Shown piece after piece: positions 45,077 through 53,944 of a stretch of DNA of 64,000 nt. The notes under the pieces are model-generated. The model ran no database searches. It was not told where the DNA came from and saw only the letters and a program-made list of their open reading frames with translations. Numbering within the stretch: the first letter of the stretch is position 1; each line of letters opens with the position of its first letter. The translations under genes were made by a program, and so were the position numbers. The DNA is taken from assembly GCF_014397115.1 (NCBI RefSeq), contig NZ_CP060720.1:2682001-2746000 (forward strand), in the 5' to 3' direction. Source of the DNA: Vagococcus carniphilus (GTDB taxonomy: Bacteria > Bacillota > Bacilli > Lactobacillales > Vagococcaceae).

Positions 45077-45715
45077 ATGAGTGAATCAATTTTAAGCATA
45101 AACTTAAAAAAATTTAGAAGAGAAAATAACCTGACCCAACAAGAATTAGCAGAAATGTTAGATGTCAGCGATAAAAGTATTTCAAAATGGGAATTAGGTC
45201 ACACTTATCCTAGTAAAAAAAATATGATCAACATTGCTAATGTTCTCAATATTTCTGTTGAATTACTCTTATTAGAGGAACTAACCGAAGAAAATCAAAA
45301 TACTAAAAAGTTAAGCAAAAATAAACTTATTTCTTTATTAGTAATTGGTTGCCTCTTATTTATTTCTCTAAACATTTATTATGGTATTAATTTAATCAAA
45401 GAAAAAGATAATCAGATTCAAAAATTACAAAATAAAGCATCTAAACAAAATGAATTATTAAATAGAACTTATAGTTATAAAATTGTTGTTTTACTTGAAC
45501 CAAATACTTCAGAAGAGACAATTACCGAGTGGGAAAATTTATTAAAAAACCAATATAGAATTTCTAAATTTCAACTTTTACCTAATAAGTTGGCTCAAGA
45601 TATCATGATTGATTTTACTGTTCAAGCTAAAAATAACGATGAAATGAATATTATATTCAAAGAAATTAAAGAATCCGCACCAAACTTAAAAAATATTGAA
45701 TCCTTTTATTTATAG
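45077..45715 (+). CDS. XRE-family regulator with membrane segment
   Basis: 212 residues. Helix-turn-helix at 5-60 (LKKFRRENNLTQQELAEMLDVSDKSISKWELGHTYPS written in part: NLTQQELAEMLDVSDKSIS). One membrane helix is at about 82-102, a short coiled coil at 104-128, and an outside domain of about 80 residues (YKIVVLLEPNTSEETI, YRISKFQLLP) follows. It looks like a membrane-bound sensor-regulator; signal and targets unknown. ATG 45077 has AGGAGAGG at 8 bp. Confidence 0.85.
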   Translation: MSESILSINLKKFRRENNLTQQELAEMLDVSDKSISKWELGHTYPSKKNMINIANVLNISVELLLLEELTEENQNTKKLSKNKLISLLVIGCLLFISLNIYYGINLIKEKDNQIQKLQNKASKQNELLNRTYSYKIVVLLEPNTSEETITEWENLLKNQYRISKFQLLPNKLAQDIMIDFTVQAKNNDEMNIIFKEIKESAPNLKNIESFYL

Positions 45716-45746
45716 AGTTTATCTCAGCTTTAAAACTTGTATCAAA

Positions 45747-45783
45747 ATAAAAAAAGCATTCAAAGTTAGAATGCTTTTTTCTT
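45747..45783. terminator. Bidirectional terminator between XRE regulator and MTA/SAH nucleosidase gene
   Basis: AAAAAAGCATTC, AAAGTTA loop, GAATGCTTTTTT. Confidence 0.88.
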
Positions 45784-46460
45784 TATATTAATCTTTCTTT
45801 TTCAATTTCTAGAATAGATAGTAATTTTTCTCCTGCATAATCAGCAGCCTCTTTATCATTTTTATAATAAGTAGTTCCTGCTTCATCATCAGCTAAATCC
45901 GTAACAGCGTTTAATGAGATAAATGGGATATCATTAACAAAACAGCAATGAGCTATACTACTAGTCTCCATATCCACGATAAGAGGATGATAAGTTTTTA
46001 TTATCTCTTTTTTATCTTGACTACTACCAATAAAAGATTCACCTGATACAATTTTTCCTTGTTTGTCATCATCAAAATGTTCTGCAAAAATAGTAACTAA
46101 GTGACTATCTCCCTTAAAAGCTGTTCTAAAAGGAAACATATTTTTCATTTGCTTAACTCTAACGTCATGATAGCTAAAACTTTTCCCCAAGACAACATCA
46201 AAAGGCTCTAAACTATCAGATAATCCTCCACCTACACCGATGTTTATAATGCCATCTGGTTTAAAATGATCAACCATAATTTGAGTATAAATAGAAGCAT
46301 TCGTCTTTCCAACACCACTAGCAACTATAATTAATTCGTGATTATTATAGTTTCCTTGATAATAAATGTTACGTTTCAATTGAATTTCTTTGACTTCCTT
46401 ACACTTAGATAAAACATACTCAATTTCAATTGGCATCGCCGATACAATCCCCAACTTCAT
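45783..46460 (-). CDS. 5'-methylthioadenosine/S-adenosylhomocysteine nucleosidase family protein
   Basis: 225 residues. Purine-nucleoside-phosphorylase-like fold with GVGKTNAS near 50, GGGLSD near 78, DMETSSIA near 170 (the canonical motif is VEMEAAA) and NAVTDLADDEA near 193; Glu and Asp of the active site are kept. It splits MTA and SAH into adenine and a thioribose product. Altered motifs suggest a diverged paralogue rather than the main Pfs. ATG 46460 lies after GGTGAAGG; an ATG four codons upstream is less well placed. Confidence 0.85.
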   Translation of the reverse strand: MKLGIVSAMPIEIEYVLSKCKEVKEIQLKRNIYYQGNYNNHELIIVASGVGKTNASIYTQIMVDHFKPDGIINIGVGGGLSDSLEPFDVVLGKSFSYHDVRVKQMKNMFPFRTAFKGDSHLVTIFAEHFDDDKQGKIVSGESFIGSSQDKKEIIKTYHPLIVDMETSSIAHCCFVNDIPFISLNAVTDLADDEAGTTYYKNDKEAADYAGEKLLSILEIEKERLI

Positions 46461-46772
46461 ATCCTTCACCATTCCTTTTTTTACTATTGTGGTCGTTCAA
46501 ACGTCTCATTACATAAATAAAAATATCATCCGATAAATAAAAAAACATAACCTTTACATATTAATAAAAAATTCAAATATCTCTTTAAAAAATATTCAAA
46601 TTCATCATTATTTATTAAAATAGTTTCAATACAATCTATTCGATAATTATAATTTGCTTATCAATAAAATGTCAATAAAACCACCTCACAAACAAAATAT
46701 TTAGCAAACTAATAATTTTTATTTCAATAAAAATCTTAATAACTGGCTACTTAGTTTAATTAAAATGACTAG
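46461..46772 (-). promoter_or_regulatory. Long AT-rich leader and promoter of the nucleosidase gene
   Basis: Minus strand TTGACA, 18 bp, TATAAT at 46646-46675 is a strong promoter, about 180 nt upstream of the start. The leader is very AT-rich with only weak hairpins and no known riboswitch that I recognise. A second promoter closer to the gene is possible. Confidence 0.65.
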
Positions 46773-46876
46773 AAAAAAACCACTAGCTTAGACTAGTGGT
46801 AAAAAGCAGTTGTTTATTTACATTGGAGGAGTAAATAAACATAAAAGTTTGTTAGGATCGTTTGTTTCGTTGATAC
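46773..46876 (-). ncRNA. Candidate regulatory RNA, copy 1, with anti-Shine-Dalgarno loop
   Basis: Minus strand, about 104 nt. A perfect 10-bp hairpin GTTTATTTAC/GTAAATAAAC (46812-46840) displays TCCTCCAAT in the loop, complementary to a ribosome-binding site. It is followed by a terminator CCACTAG, 6-nt loop, CTAGTGG, T7 (46773-46799). A copy lies at 48109-48206. The 5' end is inferred from a TACTAT -10 (46883-46888) that aligns with TATTAT in copy 2. No open frame of note. It lies 110 bp downstream of the P-loop kinase gene, so a 3'-UTR origin is also possible. Confidence 0.6.
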
Positions 46877-46988
46877 ACATAAATAGTACAGTTAAACTAT
46901 GAAAATATCACTTCTACTCTATTTCTTTTCTACGAATTTTTTTTTAAGAAAGGATTAAGACATAATCTACTTCATCAGTTAAACGTTA

Positions 46989-47480
46989 CTACAACCTGTT
47001 TAAATCATTCAATATTTGATTAACCATTTCTTTTTTAGTCACATTTTCAAAAATCACTTTCTCATCTTGAATCCCTAAAACATCATACTCTAAAAACCAG
47101 TTTCTCATCTTCTCTTCACTAAAACTTGCTCCTTTTTTAGTTCGATGTCTTTTTAACGTTTCTTCAAATGACAAATCATAATAATAAGCATAAACAAAAT
47201 CAGCTTTTCCTATGACGTTTCTTAACATATCTCCGTATTTAGCTTCGCCCAATATTCCTTCAACTATTGTATACTTACAATTTTTAATTCCATATTCAAT
47301 CTGTACTTCAATTAAGCCAATAGCTAAATTCATAGGCTCATCTTTCACACTAAGCATACTGCGTCTAACATAATCTTGAGAAATTAGTAAATTTCCTTCA
47401 CCTAGTATTTCATGTAGCTCCTTTGCTACACTAGTCTTACCACTTACTGAATTTCCTCGTATTAAAATAACAGTTGACAT
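46989..47480 (-). CDS. P-loop kinase-like protein
   Basis: 163 residues. Walker A GNSVSGKTS at residues 9-17 and an Asp at 36 (ISQDYVRR) as in small-molecule kinases; RHRTKKG near 112 may be a lid. Related to the AAA-type nucleotide or antibiotic kinases, but no substrate motif is clear. Divergent from uspA and upstream of sRNA copy 1. Strong AGGAG site. Confidence 0.8.
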   Translation of the reverse strand: MSTVILIRGNSVSGKTSVAKELHEILGEGNLLISQDYVRRSMLSVKDEPMNLAIGLIEVQIEYGIKNCKYTIVEGILGEAKYGDMLRNVIGKADFVYAYYYDLSFEETLKRHRTKKGASFSEEKMRNWFLEYDVLGIQDEKVIFENVTKKEMVNQILNDLNRL

Positions 47481-47592
47481 AATAACTCTACTCCTAAATT
47501 TATTTTTTCTATTTATTTATAGCATAAATTAACAACTTAAATAACAAAAATTATTTTATTGTGGTATATTAAAAGAAAGGAGGAGATTAAAA

Positions 47593-48039
47593 ATGTTAAC
47601 AAGTAAGTACAAAAAAATTTTAGTGGCAGTTGATGGATCGGAACATGCGGATAAAGCTTTTGAAGAGGCTATGGATACAGCCAAAAGAAACAACAGTATT
47701 CTTGAAATTGTTTTTGTGATTAATGTAATAAACATGGAAACTACCTCGTTCGCTTATTCTAGAGCACTTCCTAACTTCTTAGAAGATGAAAGAAAGCTTG
47801 CTGATGATGAGTTGAATAAAAAAATGGAGCAAGCTAAAGCTGAGGGTGTTCAAGAAGTAAAAGTCTTTTCAGATATTGCTGATCCAAAACGACGCATTGT
47901 TGAGTTTGCAGAAGAAGAAAAAGTTGATTTAGTTATTATGGGAGCAACTGGTAAAGGAGCTATTGAAAGAGCTCTTATCGGTTCTACAACATCATATGTT
48001 GTCAACCATGCACCATGTAACGTTCTTGTAGTCAAATAA
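47593..48039 (+). CDS. Universal stress protein UspA family
   Basis: 148 residues. ATP loop GATGKGAIERALIGSTTS near 115-132. VAVDGSEHADKAFEEAMDTA is close to the paralogue at 42521-42976. Preceded by AGGAGGAG. Between two copies of the RNA candidate. Confidence 0.93.
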   Translation: MLTSKYKKILVAVDGSEHADKAFEEAMDTAKRNNSILEIVFVINVINMETTSFAYSRALPNFLEDERKLADDELNKKMEQAKAEGVQEVKVFSDIADPKRRIVEFAEEEKVDLVIMGATGKGAIERALIGSTTSYVVNHAPCNVLVVK

Positions 48040-48059
48040 TTCTAATTGCTATTAAAATT

Positions 48060-48098
48060 TTCAAAGCCAAAGAGCATAAAACTCTTTGGCTTTTTTAT
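48060..48098 (+). terminator. Terminator of the second usp gene
   Basis: AAAGCCAAAGAG, CATAAAA loop, CTCTTTGGCTTTTTT. Confidence 0.9.
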
Positions 48099-48108
48099 AT
48101 TATTTCAT

Positions 48109-48206
48109 AAAAAAACCACTAGCTTAAACTAGTGGTAAAAAGGAGTTGTTTATTTACTTTGGAGGAGTAAATAAAAGTTTATTAGGGTTGTTTGTTTTGT
48201 TGGTAT
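48109..48206 (-). ncRNA. Candidate regulatory RNA, copy 2, with anti-Shine-Dalgarno loop
   Basis: Minus strand, about 98 nt, paralogue of copy 1. The hairpin TTTATTTAC/GTAAATAAA (48149-48175) displays TCCTCCAAA. The terminator CCACTAG, 6-nt loop, CTAGTGG, T7 is at 48109-48135. Between the two parts the copies share TACCAC and CAACT, and upstream CCAACAAAACAAAC. Similarity fades beyond the -10 but a GTCTTAAT block recurs further upstream in both. It lies 90 bp after the MazG-like gene. Confidence 0.6.
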
Positions 48207-48294
48207 ACTCATATAATAACTTCTAATTGTGAATTTTATGTGATAGAGGTTTTGACTTTAGTTGAAATTTTATAAAAGAAAAATTAAGACGTTT

Positions 48295-48612
48295 TTAATT
48301 TTCAAAACGATTCATCAATTTTTTTTGATGGCTTGATAAAATATCGTCTAACTGGATATTATATTTATCAGCTAAAATAAAAACATTATCAAGAACATCC
48401 CCTAGCTCTTCCTTTAAATCTTCAACTAATTCATTCTCTGTCTTCTTTGCTTCATCTGGTCTATCTCGCCCAATTTCAATGCTTCTAACAGCTCTTGCTA
48501 CTTCTCCAGTTTCTTCTGCTAAAAAATTAGCTCTAATGAATGGATTTAATTCATACCAGCCTCTTTTCTTATAAAATTGACTGACCCAACTCTGATATTT
48601 TTGAATATTCAT
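48295..48612 (-). CDS. MazG-like nucleotide pyrophosphohydrolase
   Basis: 105 residues, all-alpha MazG fold with the metal motifs EETGEVARAVR near 31 (EExxE) and EELGDVLDNV near 67 (EExxD). It hydrolyses nucleoside triphosphates to monophosphates, possibly in house-cleaning. Divergent from the LOG-family gene. Good site GGAAGGGG. Confidence 0.88.
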   Translation of the reverse strand: MNIQKYQSWVSQFYKKRGWYELNPFIRANFLAEETGEVARAVRSIEIGRDRPDEAKKTENELVEDLKEELGDVLDNVFILADKYNIQLDDILSSHQKKLMNRFEN

Positions 48613-48677
48613 TTCTTTGTTCCCCTTCCATTACATTTTCACTATGGTATCATATATTGAGTCTTAGGAGGTATAAA

Positions 48678-49259
48678 ATGAAAAAAATCGCTATATATTG
48701 TGGTGCAAGTACTGGTAACAAAAATATTTATGAAGAAAAAACAAAAGAACTAGGACAATGGATGGTCAAAAATCATTATGGCCTAGTTTACGGCGGTGGC
48801 GCAGTCGGATTAATGGGAGTTATTGCTGATACTATTATTGAAAATCAGGGCCATACTATTGGGGTTATGCCTACTTTTCTTTCTGAAAGAGAATTAGCCC
48901 ATCATGGACTAGATGAATTAATTATTGTTCAAGATATGCATGAAAGAAAACGAAAAATGATTGACCTAGCCGATGTCTTCATTGCTTTACCTGGAGGTCC
49001 TGGAACTTTAGAGGAAATTTCTGAAGTTATCTCTTGGGGTAGGATTGGTGAGCATCAAAACCCTTGTATTTTTTACAATGTAGACGGCTATTACGACACA
49101 CTTGCTGAATTTTTTGATCAAATGGTTAAAACTAATTTTCTAACTTTAGAAGATCGTCAAAAAATATTATTTTCTAATTCACTTGATGACATTGAACAAT
49201 TTATTATTAACTACAAAGCTCCTGTTATTAGGACATATAAAAAAGACAAAGCTAACTAA
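48678..49259 (+). CDS. LOG family protein (TIGR00730)
   Basis: 193 residues. Rossmann fold with YCGASTGNK near 6, [10 protein letters not shown] near 40 and the catalytic PGGPGTLEE near 103. Such proteins are cytokinin-type 5'-monophosphate phosphoribohydrolases, often annotated as lysine decarboxylases. ATG 48678 follows AGGAGG. The last 4 bp overlap the end of trmB on the other strand. Confidence 0.92.
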   Translation: MKKIAIYCGASTGNKNIYEEKTKELGQWMVKNHYGLVYGGGAVGLMGVIADTIIENQGHTIGVMPTFLSERELAHHGLDELIIVQDMHERKRKMIDLADVFIALPGGPGTLEEISEVISWGRIGEHQNPCIFYNVDGYYDTLAEFFDQMVKTNFLTLEDRQKILFSNSLDDIEQFIINYKAPVIRTYKKDKAN

Positions 49260-49274
49260 GCTTTGTCCTTTTCA
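49239..49274. terminator. Bidirectional terminator inside the ends of two genes
   Basis: AAAAGACAAAGCT-AAC-TAAGCTTTGTCCTTTT pairs across the overlapping stop codons of the LOG-family gene and trmB; it is coding sequence for KDKAN in one and KDKA in the other. Confidence 0.8.
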
Positions 49275-49909
49275 TGAAATACCGCTTCTAAACGATAAAT
49301 AGGTTGTCCTTTTTGAGAAAATTTCTCTTCATACTCTGTCATAATATTACCTTCATAATCACTATGATGCAAGTCTAACCAAACTCGTTTTAATGTCATT
49401 CCATACCAAGTAACACTAGCAAGTGAGTATTCAAATAAACCTTGGTTATCTGTTTTAAAATGAAGTTCTGCTTTTGGTTTAGCAATTGTTTCATATGTTT
49501 TTAAGAATGTGTGATAAGTTAAGCGACGTTTCTCATGACGTGTTTTTGGCCATGGATCTGAAAAGTTTAAATAAACTAAATCAACTTCACTATCTGCAAA
49601 ATAATCTGTTAAATCAGCCCCATTAACTAATAAGAGTTGTAAGTTCGGTAATTTCTCTTCTAATTGTTTTTCTAAAATAGAGATAATCGCATTTGTTTGG
49701 AGCTCAATTCCAATATAGTTAATTTCTGGATTGGCTTTAGCCATCTCAACGATAAATTGTCCCTTACCACTACCTACTTCAATATGAATAGGCTGCGTTT
49801 TTTCAAAACGTTTTTGCCACTGCCCGCGCCAATCACTTGCATCTGTTAAGATATACTCTGGATGATTTAGAATAGTTTCTTTTGCTCCTGGTTTGTTTCG
49901 TAATCTCAT
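49256..49909 (-). CDS. trmB: tRNA (guanine-N7)-methyltransferase
   Basis: 217 residues. SAM-binding [10 protein letters not shown] near 41 and [16 protein letters not shown] near 115, which binds tRNA. Modifies G46 of tRNAs. Downstream of the choline-kinase-like gene, with a terminator-like hairpin between. Confidence 0.96.
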   Translation of the reverse strand: MRLRNKPGAKETILNHPEYILTDASDWRGQWQKRFEKTQPIHIEVGSGKGQFIVEMAKANPEINYIGIELQTNAIISILEKQLEEKLPNLQLLLVNGADLTDYFADSEVDLVYLNFSDPWPKTRHEKRRLTYHTFLKTYETIAKPKAELHFKTDNQGLFEYSLASVTWYGMTLKRVWLDLHHSDYEGNIMTEYEEKFSQKGQPIYRLEAVFHEKDKA

Positions 49910-49939
49910 GTTTTTCTCCTTTTAAAAACCTTATTCGTA

Positions 49940-49990
49940 AAGAAAAGGTTGAGGCAGAACCATCTTTGTCCTGTCGCAACCTCTTATTTA
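49940..49990 (-). terminator. Terminator of the ytmP-like gene
   Basis: Minus strand GAGGTTG-CGA-CAG, interrupted loop, CTG-CCT-CAACCTTTTC. Stem with internal bulges and short T-run. Confidence 0.65.
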
Positions 49991-49997
49991 AAACTAT

Positions 49998-50777
49998 TTA
50001 ATATTTATAAATTCTTTTTAATTGCGCTATATAACCATTCATTTGCTCTCGTTCGTATTTTAAGTAGCAACGCTTAATTTGTAACAATAAATTAATTCCT
50101 GCATACCAATAAATACGATCCATTAAATTCTCTTCTGGTTCAACTCCATAAGCTTCCACCCAATATTCCCAGTAATCAAATGAAACATAATGACCAAGAA
50201 TAGTTCCCATATCTAAAGCAGGATCTGCTAAAACAGAAAAATCCCAATCCACTAAATAAACTTCATTCTCTTGAGATATTAGCCAATTATTATGAATGGC
50301 ATCCCCATGACACGCTGTATAATAGACGGAATGAAATGACGGCAAATGATCTTCTAAATATCTAAAGACTCGCATCAAATACAGATTATTTTTTAAATCC
50401 TCTGGCAAATCTGACGCATAATCACTTAGGAAATCAAATGCTGATTTTTCTCTGCCATCCATTCTTTTTAACATTGATTTTAAAGAATCAGATTCATGTA
50501 AATGACGTAATATTCGGATGACTTCAGGACTTTCACCCATCTCAACAGGTGTTAATTGGCGACCATCTAACCATTCTTGTGCGGTTAAGACATCCCCATC
50601 TCCTGTTCTTTTAGTCCAAAGAAGTTTTGGTGTTAAACCTTCTCTTGATAGTGCTGCTAAAAAAGGCGTCGAATTCCTTTTAATAAAAACTCGTTCACTA
50701 TCTCGCATCCCTTTATACGCTTTTCCGGTATCTCCTTTAATTGGTTGGAGATTCCAATTTTTATCAAATTTAAACAT
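49998..50777 (-). CDS. ytmP: Choline/aminoglycoside-kinase-like phosphotransferase (YtmP)
   Basis: 259 residues. Protein-kinase-like fold with CHGDAIHNNWL near 163 (catalytic Asp and Asn) and LVDWDFSVL near 183 (Mg Asp), as in choline and aminoglycoside kinases. In Bacilli YtmP lies next to trmB as here. Substrate unknown; no evidence for drug resistance. Confidence 0.9.
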   Translation of the reverse strand: MFKFDKNWNLQPIKGDTGKAYKGMRDSERVFIKRNSTPFLAALSREGLTPKLLWTKRTGDGDVLTAQEWLDGRQLTPVEMGESPEVIRILRHLHESDSLKSMLKRMDGREKSAFDFLSDYASDLPEDLKNNLYLMRVFRYLEDHLPSFHSVYYTACHGDAIHNNWLISQENEVYLVDWDFSVLADPALDMGTILGHYVSFDYWEYWVEAYGVEPEENLMDRIYWYAGINLLLQIKRCYLKYEREQMNGYIAQLKRIYKY

Positions 50778-50879
50778 CTATGTTGTCTCCCCATCCAAAT
50801 TAATTCAGGTAACCTAATGTAGCGATTCTAAAAAAAGGAATCGAAGAATAGTATAACATATTATCTAGCGACTTTCCTT

Positions 50880-52106
50880 TTAAATCAATGATTTCTCTAA
50901 TTTTTTTAACCGTTTCGGTGCATATAACTTTGTGAAAACGATGCCTTCTGCAATCAATATTCCAACGATTGTTAAAGCACCCACTTTATCTTGTAATCGA
51001 ACCAAGAGTAACACACTAAATATTGTGATTACGACACTTAAGATGATTTTAATTAATTTTTCAACCGCTTTTACTTTTTGCTCTTTTTCAACTGGATATA
51101 AAAATGTCATTAACATATAATCAAACTCATTATAAATTGGTAATAATTGAAAACCAATCAAGTAAATGAATAATGCACTGATAATCCCATTTAAAATAAG
51201 CTGATTACTAAAAAATAAAAGAAAAGAGCCGATAACTGTTAATCGTATGACCAATCCACTATATTCTGTTCCTCTTAAAAAGACTCTTGCATATAAATAT
51301 GTAAAGGTTTGACCTTGTTCTTTTTTTATTCTATTTAGCCAAGGATCCATATAAACTCGACGTTTAATATCACTTGATAGACCTGGAACATCTGTAAACA
51401 AATTAATAAACGAATAGATTTTTTTCATTCGTTTCCGTTCAAAATTAATCGCCTTTTCCCAATCTAAGGGATGGCTAGCTAAAGATTTTTTCGTCATCAT
51501 AAAGCTAAATCCTAGGCATAAGAAAGAAACAATCATACCACTCCAAGGATTAAAATACAAATTCAAACCTATACTTAATAAACTAGCTACTATAAAAAGA
51601 ACCGTTTGACTTTGAATTGTTTTTTTCGTATCCAAATAGAAAGATTGAAGCTGAATTAAAAGATGAACTAGCTTTAAAAGCCATAAATTTAAGACAATTG
51701 GATAAAAGTCATTAAATTCTAAAGAACTAGTTGCTACTAGTAATGGCATTGTTATTCCTGACACTAAAACAATTAATATAAAGGGCAACCAAACTGAGTG
51801 TTGAAATGCTTTTTTCATATAGCTTGTCATCTGTCGTTCTTTTGGCAGAAGAAAAATCATATCTGGTTCTTTTAAAAGAGTCGCTATTTTACCAACGAAT
51901 AAAATTCCTAATAACAAGATAAATACAACTACTCTTCCTAAAGAGAAATCTTGATCCAGTGTTTTGATAAAATCAGAATAATAAAGACCAAAACCTCCTA
52001 AAGCAATAATCATCACTAATAAGAAATGATCATTCAACACATATTTCATATAACGCATCATATGTTTTTGATGCTTTGCTAATCTATTTTTGTAAAAAAG
52101 AGTCAT
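50880..52106 (-). CDS. ecsB: ABC transporter permease EcsB
   Basis: About 408 residues, EcsB family, with at least ten membrane segments, a Lys-rich cytoplasmic loop near 215-260 (FERKRMKKIYSF) and KRLKKLEKS at the end. With EcsA it affects secretion, competence and protease activity in B. subtilis. Two ATGs in tandem (52109 and 52106); GAGGAGG favours the second. Confidence 0.93.
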   Translation of the reverse strand: MTLFYKNRLAKHQKHMMRYMKYVLNDHFLLVMIIALGGFGLYYSDFIKTLDQDFSLGRVVVFILLLGILFVGKIATLLKEPDMIFLLPKERQMTSYMKKAFQHSVWLPFILIVLVSGITMPLLVATSSLEFNDFYPIVLNLWLLKLVHLLIQLQSFYLDTKKTIQSQTVLFIVASLLSIGLNLYFNPWSGMIVSFLCLGFSFMMTKKSLASHPLDWEKAINFERKRMKKIYSFINLFTDVPGLSSDIKRRVYMDPWLNRIKKEQGQTFTYLYARVFLRGTEYSGLVIRLTVIGSFLLFFSNQLILNGIISALFIYLIGFQLLPIYNEFDYMLMTFLYPVEKEQKVKAVEKLIKIILSVVITIFSVLLLVRLQDKVGALTIVGILIAEGIVFTKLYAPKRLKKLEKSLI

Positions 52107-52108
52107 CA

Positions 52109-52843
52109 TTAGACCTCCTCTTCCTTAGTGAGCGAGATATAGATATCATCTAAAGAAGAATCAGGTAAATTAAATTCTTGACGCAATTCAGGCATTGAGC
52201 CAATCGCTCTAATTTCACCATCGTGTAAAACCACGAATCGATCACAATATATTTCAGCAGTTGCTAAAATATGTGTAGACATCAAGATAGCTGATCCTTG
52301 GTCTCGCATTTCTTTCATCAACTCAAGTAACGCGTTAATAGCTAATGGATCTAACCCTAAAAACGGTTCATCGATAATAAACAAACTAGGTTTAGTTAAA
52401 AAAGCACATAAAACCATAACTTTCTGCTTCATTCCCTTTGAAAAATGAGCTGGAAACCAGTCCAATTTATTTTCTAAACGGAATGTTTTTAGAAGCTTGT
52501 CCGCTCTTTTCATTGCTTCATCCATTGGAATATCATAGGCCATCGCCGTAATTTCAATATGCTCTCTTAATGTTAATTCATCGTATAAAATAGGTGTCTC
52601 AGGTATATAACCAATTGTTTTACGATATTCTTCTGGAGATTCTCTTAATTTTCTACCATCTACTGAGATACTTCCTTTTTGTTCTGTTAAAAGACCAATA
52701 ATGTGTTTAATGGTTGTACTTTTTCCTGCACCATTTAATCCAATTAATCCTACAATCTCTCCGGAACTAACTTCAAAACTTATATCTTTTAATACTGGAA
52801 TATGTCCATAACCACCAGTTAAATGTTCAATTTTTAAACTCAT
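52109..52843 (-). CDS. ecsA: ABC transporter ATP-binding protein EcsA
   Basis: 244 residues. Walker A GLNGAGKST near 36, signature FSKGMKQKV near 139, Walker B LFIIDEPFLGLD near 159 and H-loop STHI. ATG 52843 follows GGAGG at 8 bp; the longer frame begins within that site. Divergent from hit, as in Bacilli. Confidence 0.95.
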   Translation of the reverse strand: MSLKIEHLTGGYGHIPVLKDISFEVSSGEIVGLIGLNGAGKSTTIKHIIGLLTEQKGSISVDGRKLRESPEEYRKTIGYIPETPILYDELTLREHIEITAMAYDIPMDEAMKRADKLLKTFRLENKLDWFPAHFSKGMKQKVMVLCAFLTKPSLFIIDEPFLGLDPLAINALLELMKEMRDQGSAILMSTHILATAEIYCDRFVVLHDGEIRAIGSMPELRQEFNLPDSSLDDIYISLTKEEEV

Positions 52844-52980
52844 ACATAAATCCTCCATTATATTCTATGATAAATTATAGCATAACTTCACCCGACTAAT
52901 TCTTCTTTTTTACTATTATTAGATTCATTTTTGAATCCTTTTATGGTAAGGTTATTTTATAATTAAAGGAGGTCTTTTTA

Positions 52981-53403
52981 ATGACAGACTGTATTTTTTG
53001 TAAAATAATTAATCGAGAAATCCCAAGTTATACTGTTTATGAAGATGAAGATGTCTACGCATTTTTAGATATTACTCAAACAACAAAAGGTCACACGCTG
53101 GTTATCCCTAAACAACACGTAGCAGATATTTTTGAGTATGACGAAAAGTTAGCAGCGACACTCTTTTCTAAGGTTCCAAAAATCGCTCGTGCTTTAGAAA
53201 AAAGTTTCCCTGATATGGAAGGCTTGAATTTAATCAATAATAACAAAGAATTAGCTTATCAATCTGTTTTTCATTCGCATATCCACCTGATTCCTAGATA
53301 TAGTAAAGAAGATGATTTTTCAATTACATTTGCTAATAATGGTGACAAATACACATCAGAAGAAATGGCGGAAATGGCTAAAACGATAAAGGAGAACATC
53401 TAG
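52981..53403 (+). CDS. hit: HIT family protein
   Basis: 140 residues. HIT motif HSHIHLIP near 99-106 and CIFCKI at the N-terminus (Zn Cys pair). Nucleotide hydrolase or transferase. Divergent from ecsA; ytxH follows by 1 bp. Confidence 0.95.
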   Translation: MTDCIFCKIINREIPSYTVYEDEDVYAFLDITQTTKGHTLVIPKQHVADIFEYDEKLAATLFSKVPKIARALEKSFPDMEGLNLINNNKELAYQSVFHSHIHLIPRYSKEDDFSITFANNGDKYTSEEMAEMAKTIKENI

Positions 53404-53404
53404 T

Positions 53405-53773
53405 ATGGATAAAAAGAAATTTTCTGGCAAAAAATTTGTTAAAGGATTAGTTATTGGTGGTATTATTGGCGGATCTGCAGCACTTTTACTAGCTCCTCGT
53501 TCTGGAAAAGAAACACGTAAAAAAATTCAAGATGAGATTGATGACACACTTCAATTAATCATGGACGTTAAAAATGGTGCTGAAGAAGTTCAGGCAAACA
53601 CCTTCCAACTTCAGGACTTGGCTGAAACATTAATTCCAGATTTTATTGAAGGAACTGAGAAAAGTCTTGAACGCTTTAAATTTAAATCAAAATATCGTTT
53701 AGAAGACATAAAAAAACAACTCGCTAAAATTGAAACTGAAATAAACGATTTTTCTAACAATTTAAACGAATAA
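53405..53773 (+). CDS. ytxH: YtxH-like protein
   Basis: 122 residues. GGIIGGSAALLLAPRSGKETRKKI (17-40 region) is the YtxH signature, with one weak membrane segment. The rest is helical. Function uncertain, possibly general stress. Co-transcribed with hit. Confidence 0.85.
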   Translation: MDKKKFSGKKFVKGLVIGGIIGGSAALLLAPRSGKETRKKIQDEIDDTLQLIMDVKNGAEEVQANTFQLQDLAETLIPDFIEGTEKSLERFKFKSKYRLEDIKKQLAKIETEINDFSNNLNE

Positions 53774-53944
53774 GAAAATTAGATAGAATAGCGTTTTTTC
53801 GTATTATAGGTTCAAACTTATGTTTATTATATGAAATTTTTTTGAATTTTGTATTTTTTGAAAGAATTGTATGATATAGTAATATTCGTGATGCAATTAT
53901 GTAGATTTATAACAAATTATTGAGAATAGGATGTGCAAATAGTA

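Noticed and set aside
46800-46860. Plus-strand reading of the RNA repeat as a ribosome site (TTGGAGGAG) before a small gene
   Set aside because: Neither copy has a conserved start codon at proper spacing or a frame kept between copies, and the T-run of the terminator is only right on the minus strand.
49998-50777. Aminoglycoside resistance gene
   Set aside because: The kinase motifs are those of the YtmP family found beside trmB in most Firmicutes; context is core, not resistance.
53890-53930. Ten-codon upstream frame before prsA
   Set aside because: Weak ribosome site and no sign of a regulatory peptide; not supported beyond chance.
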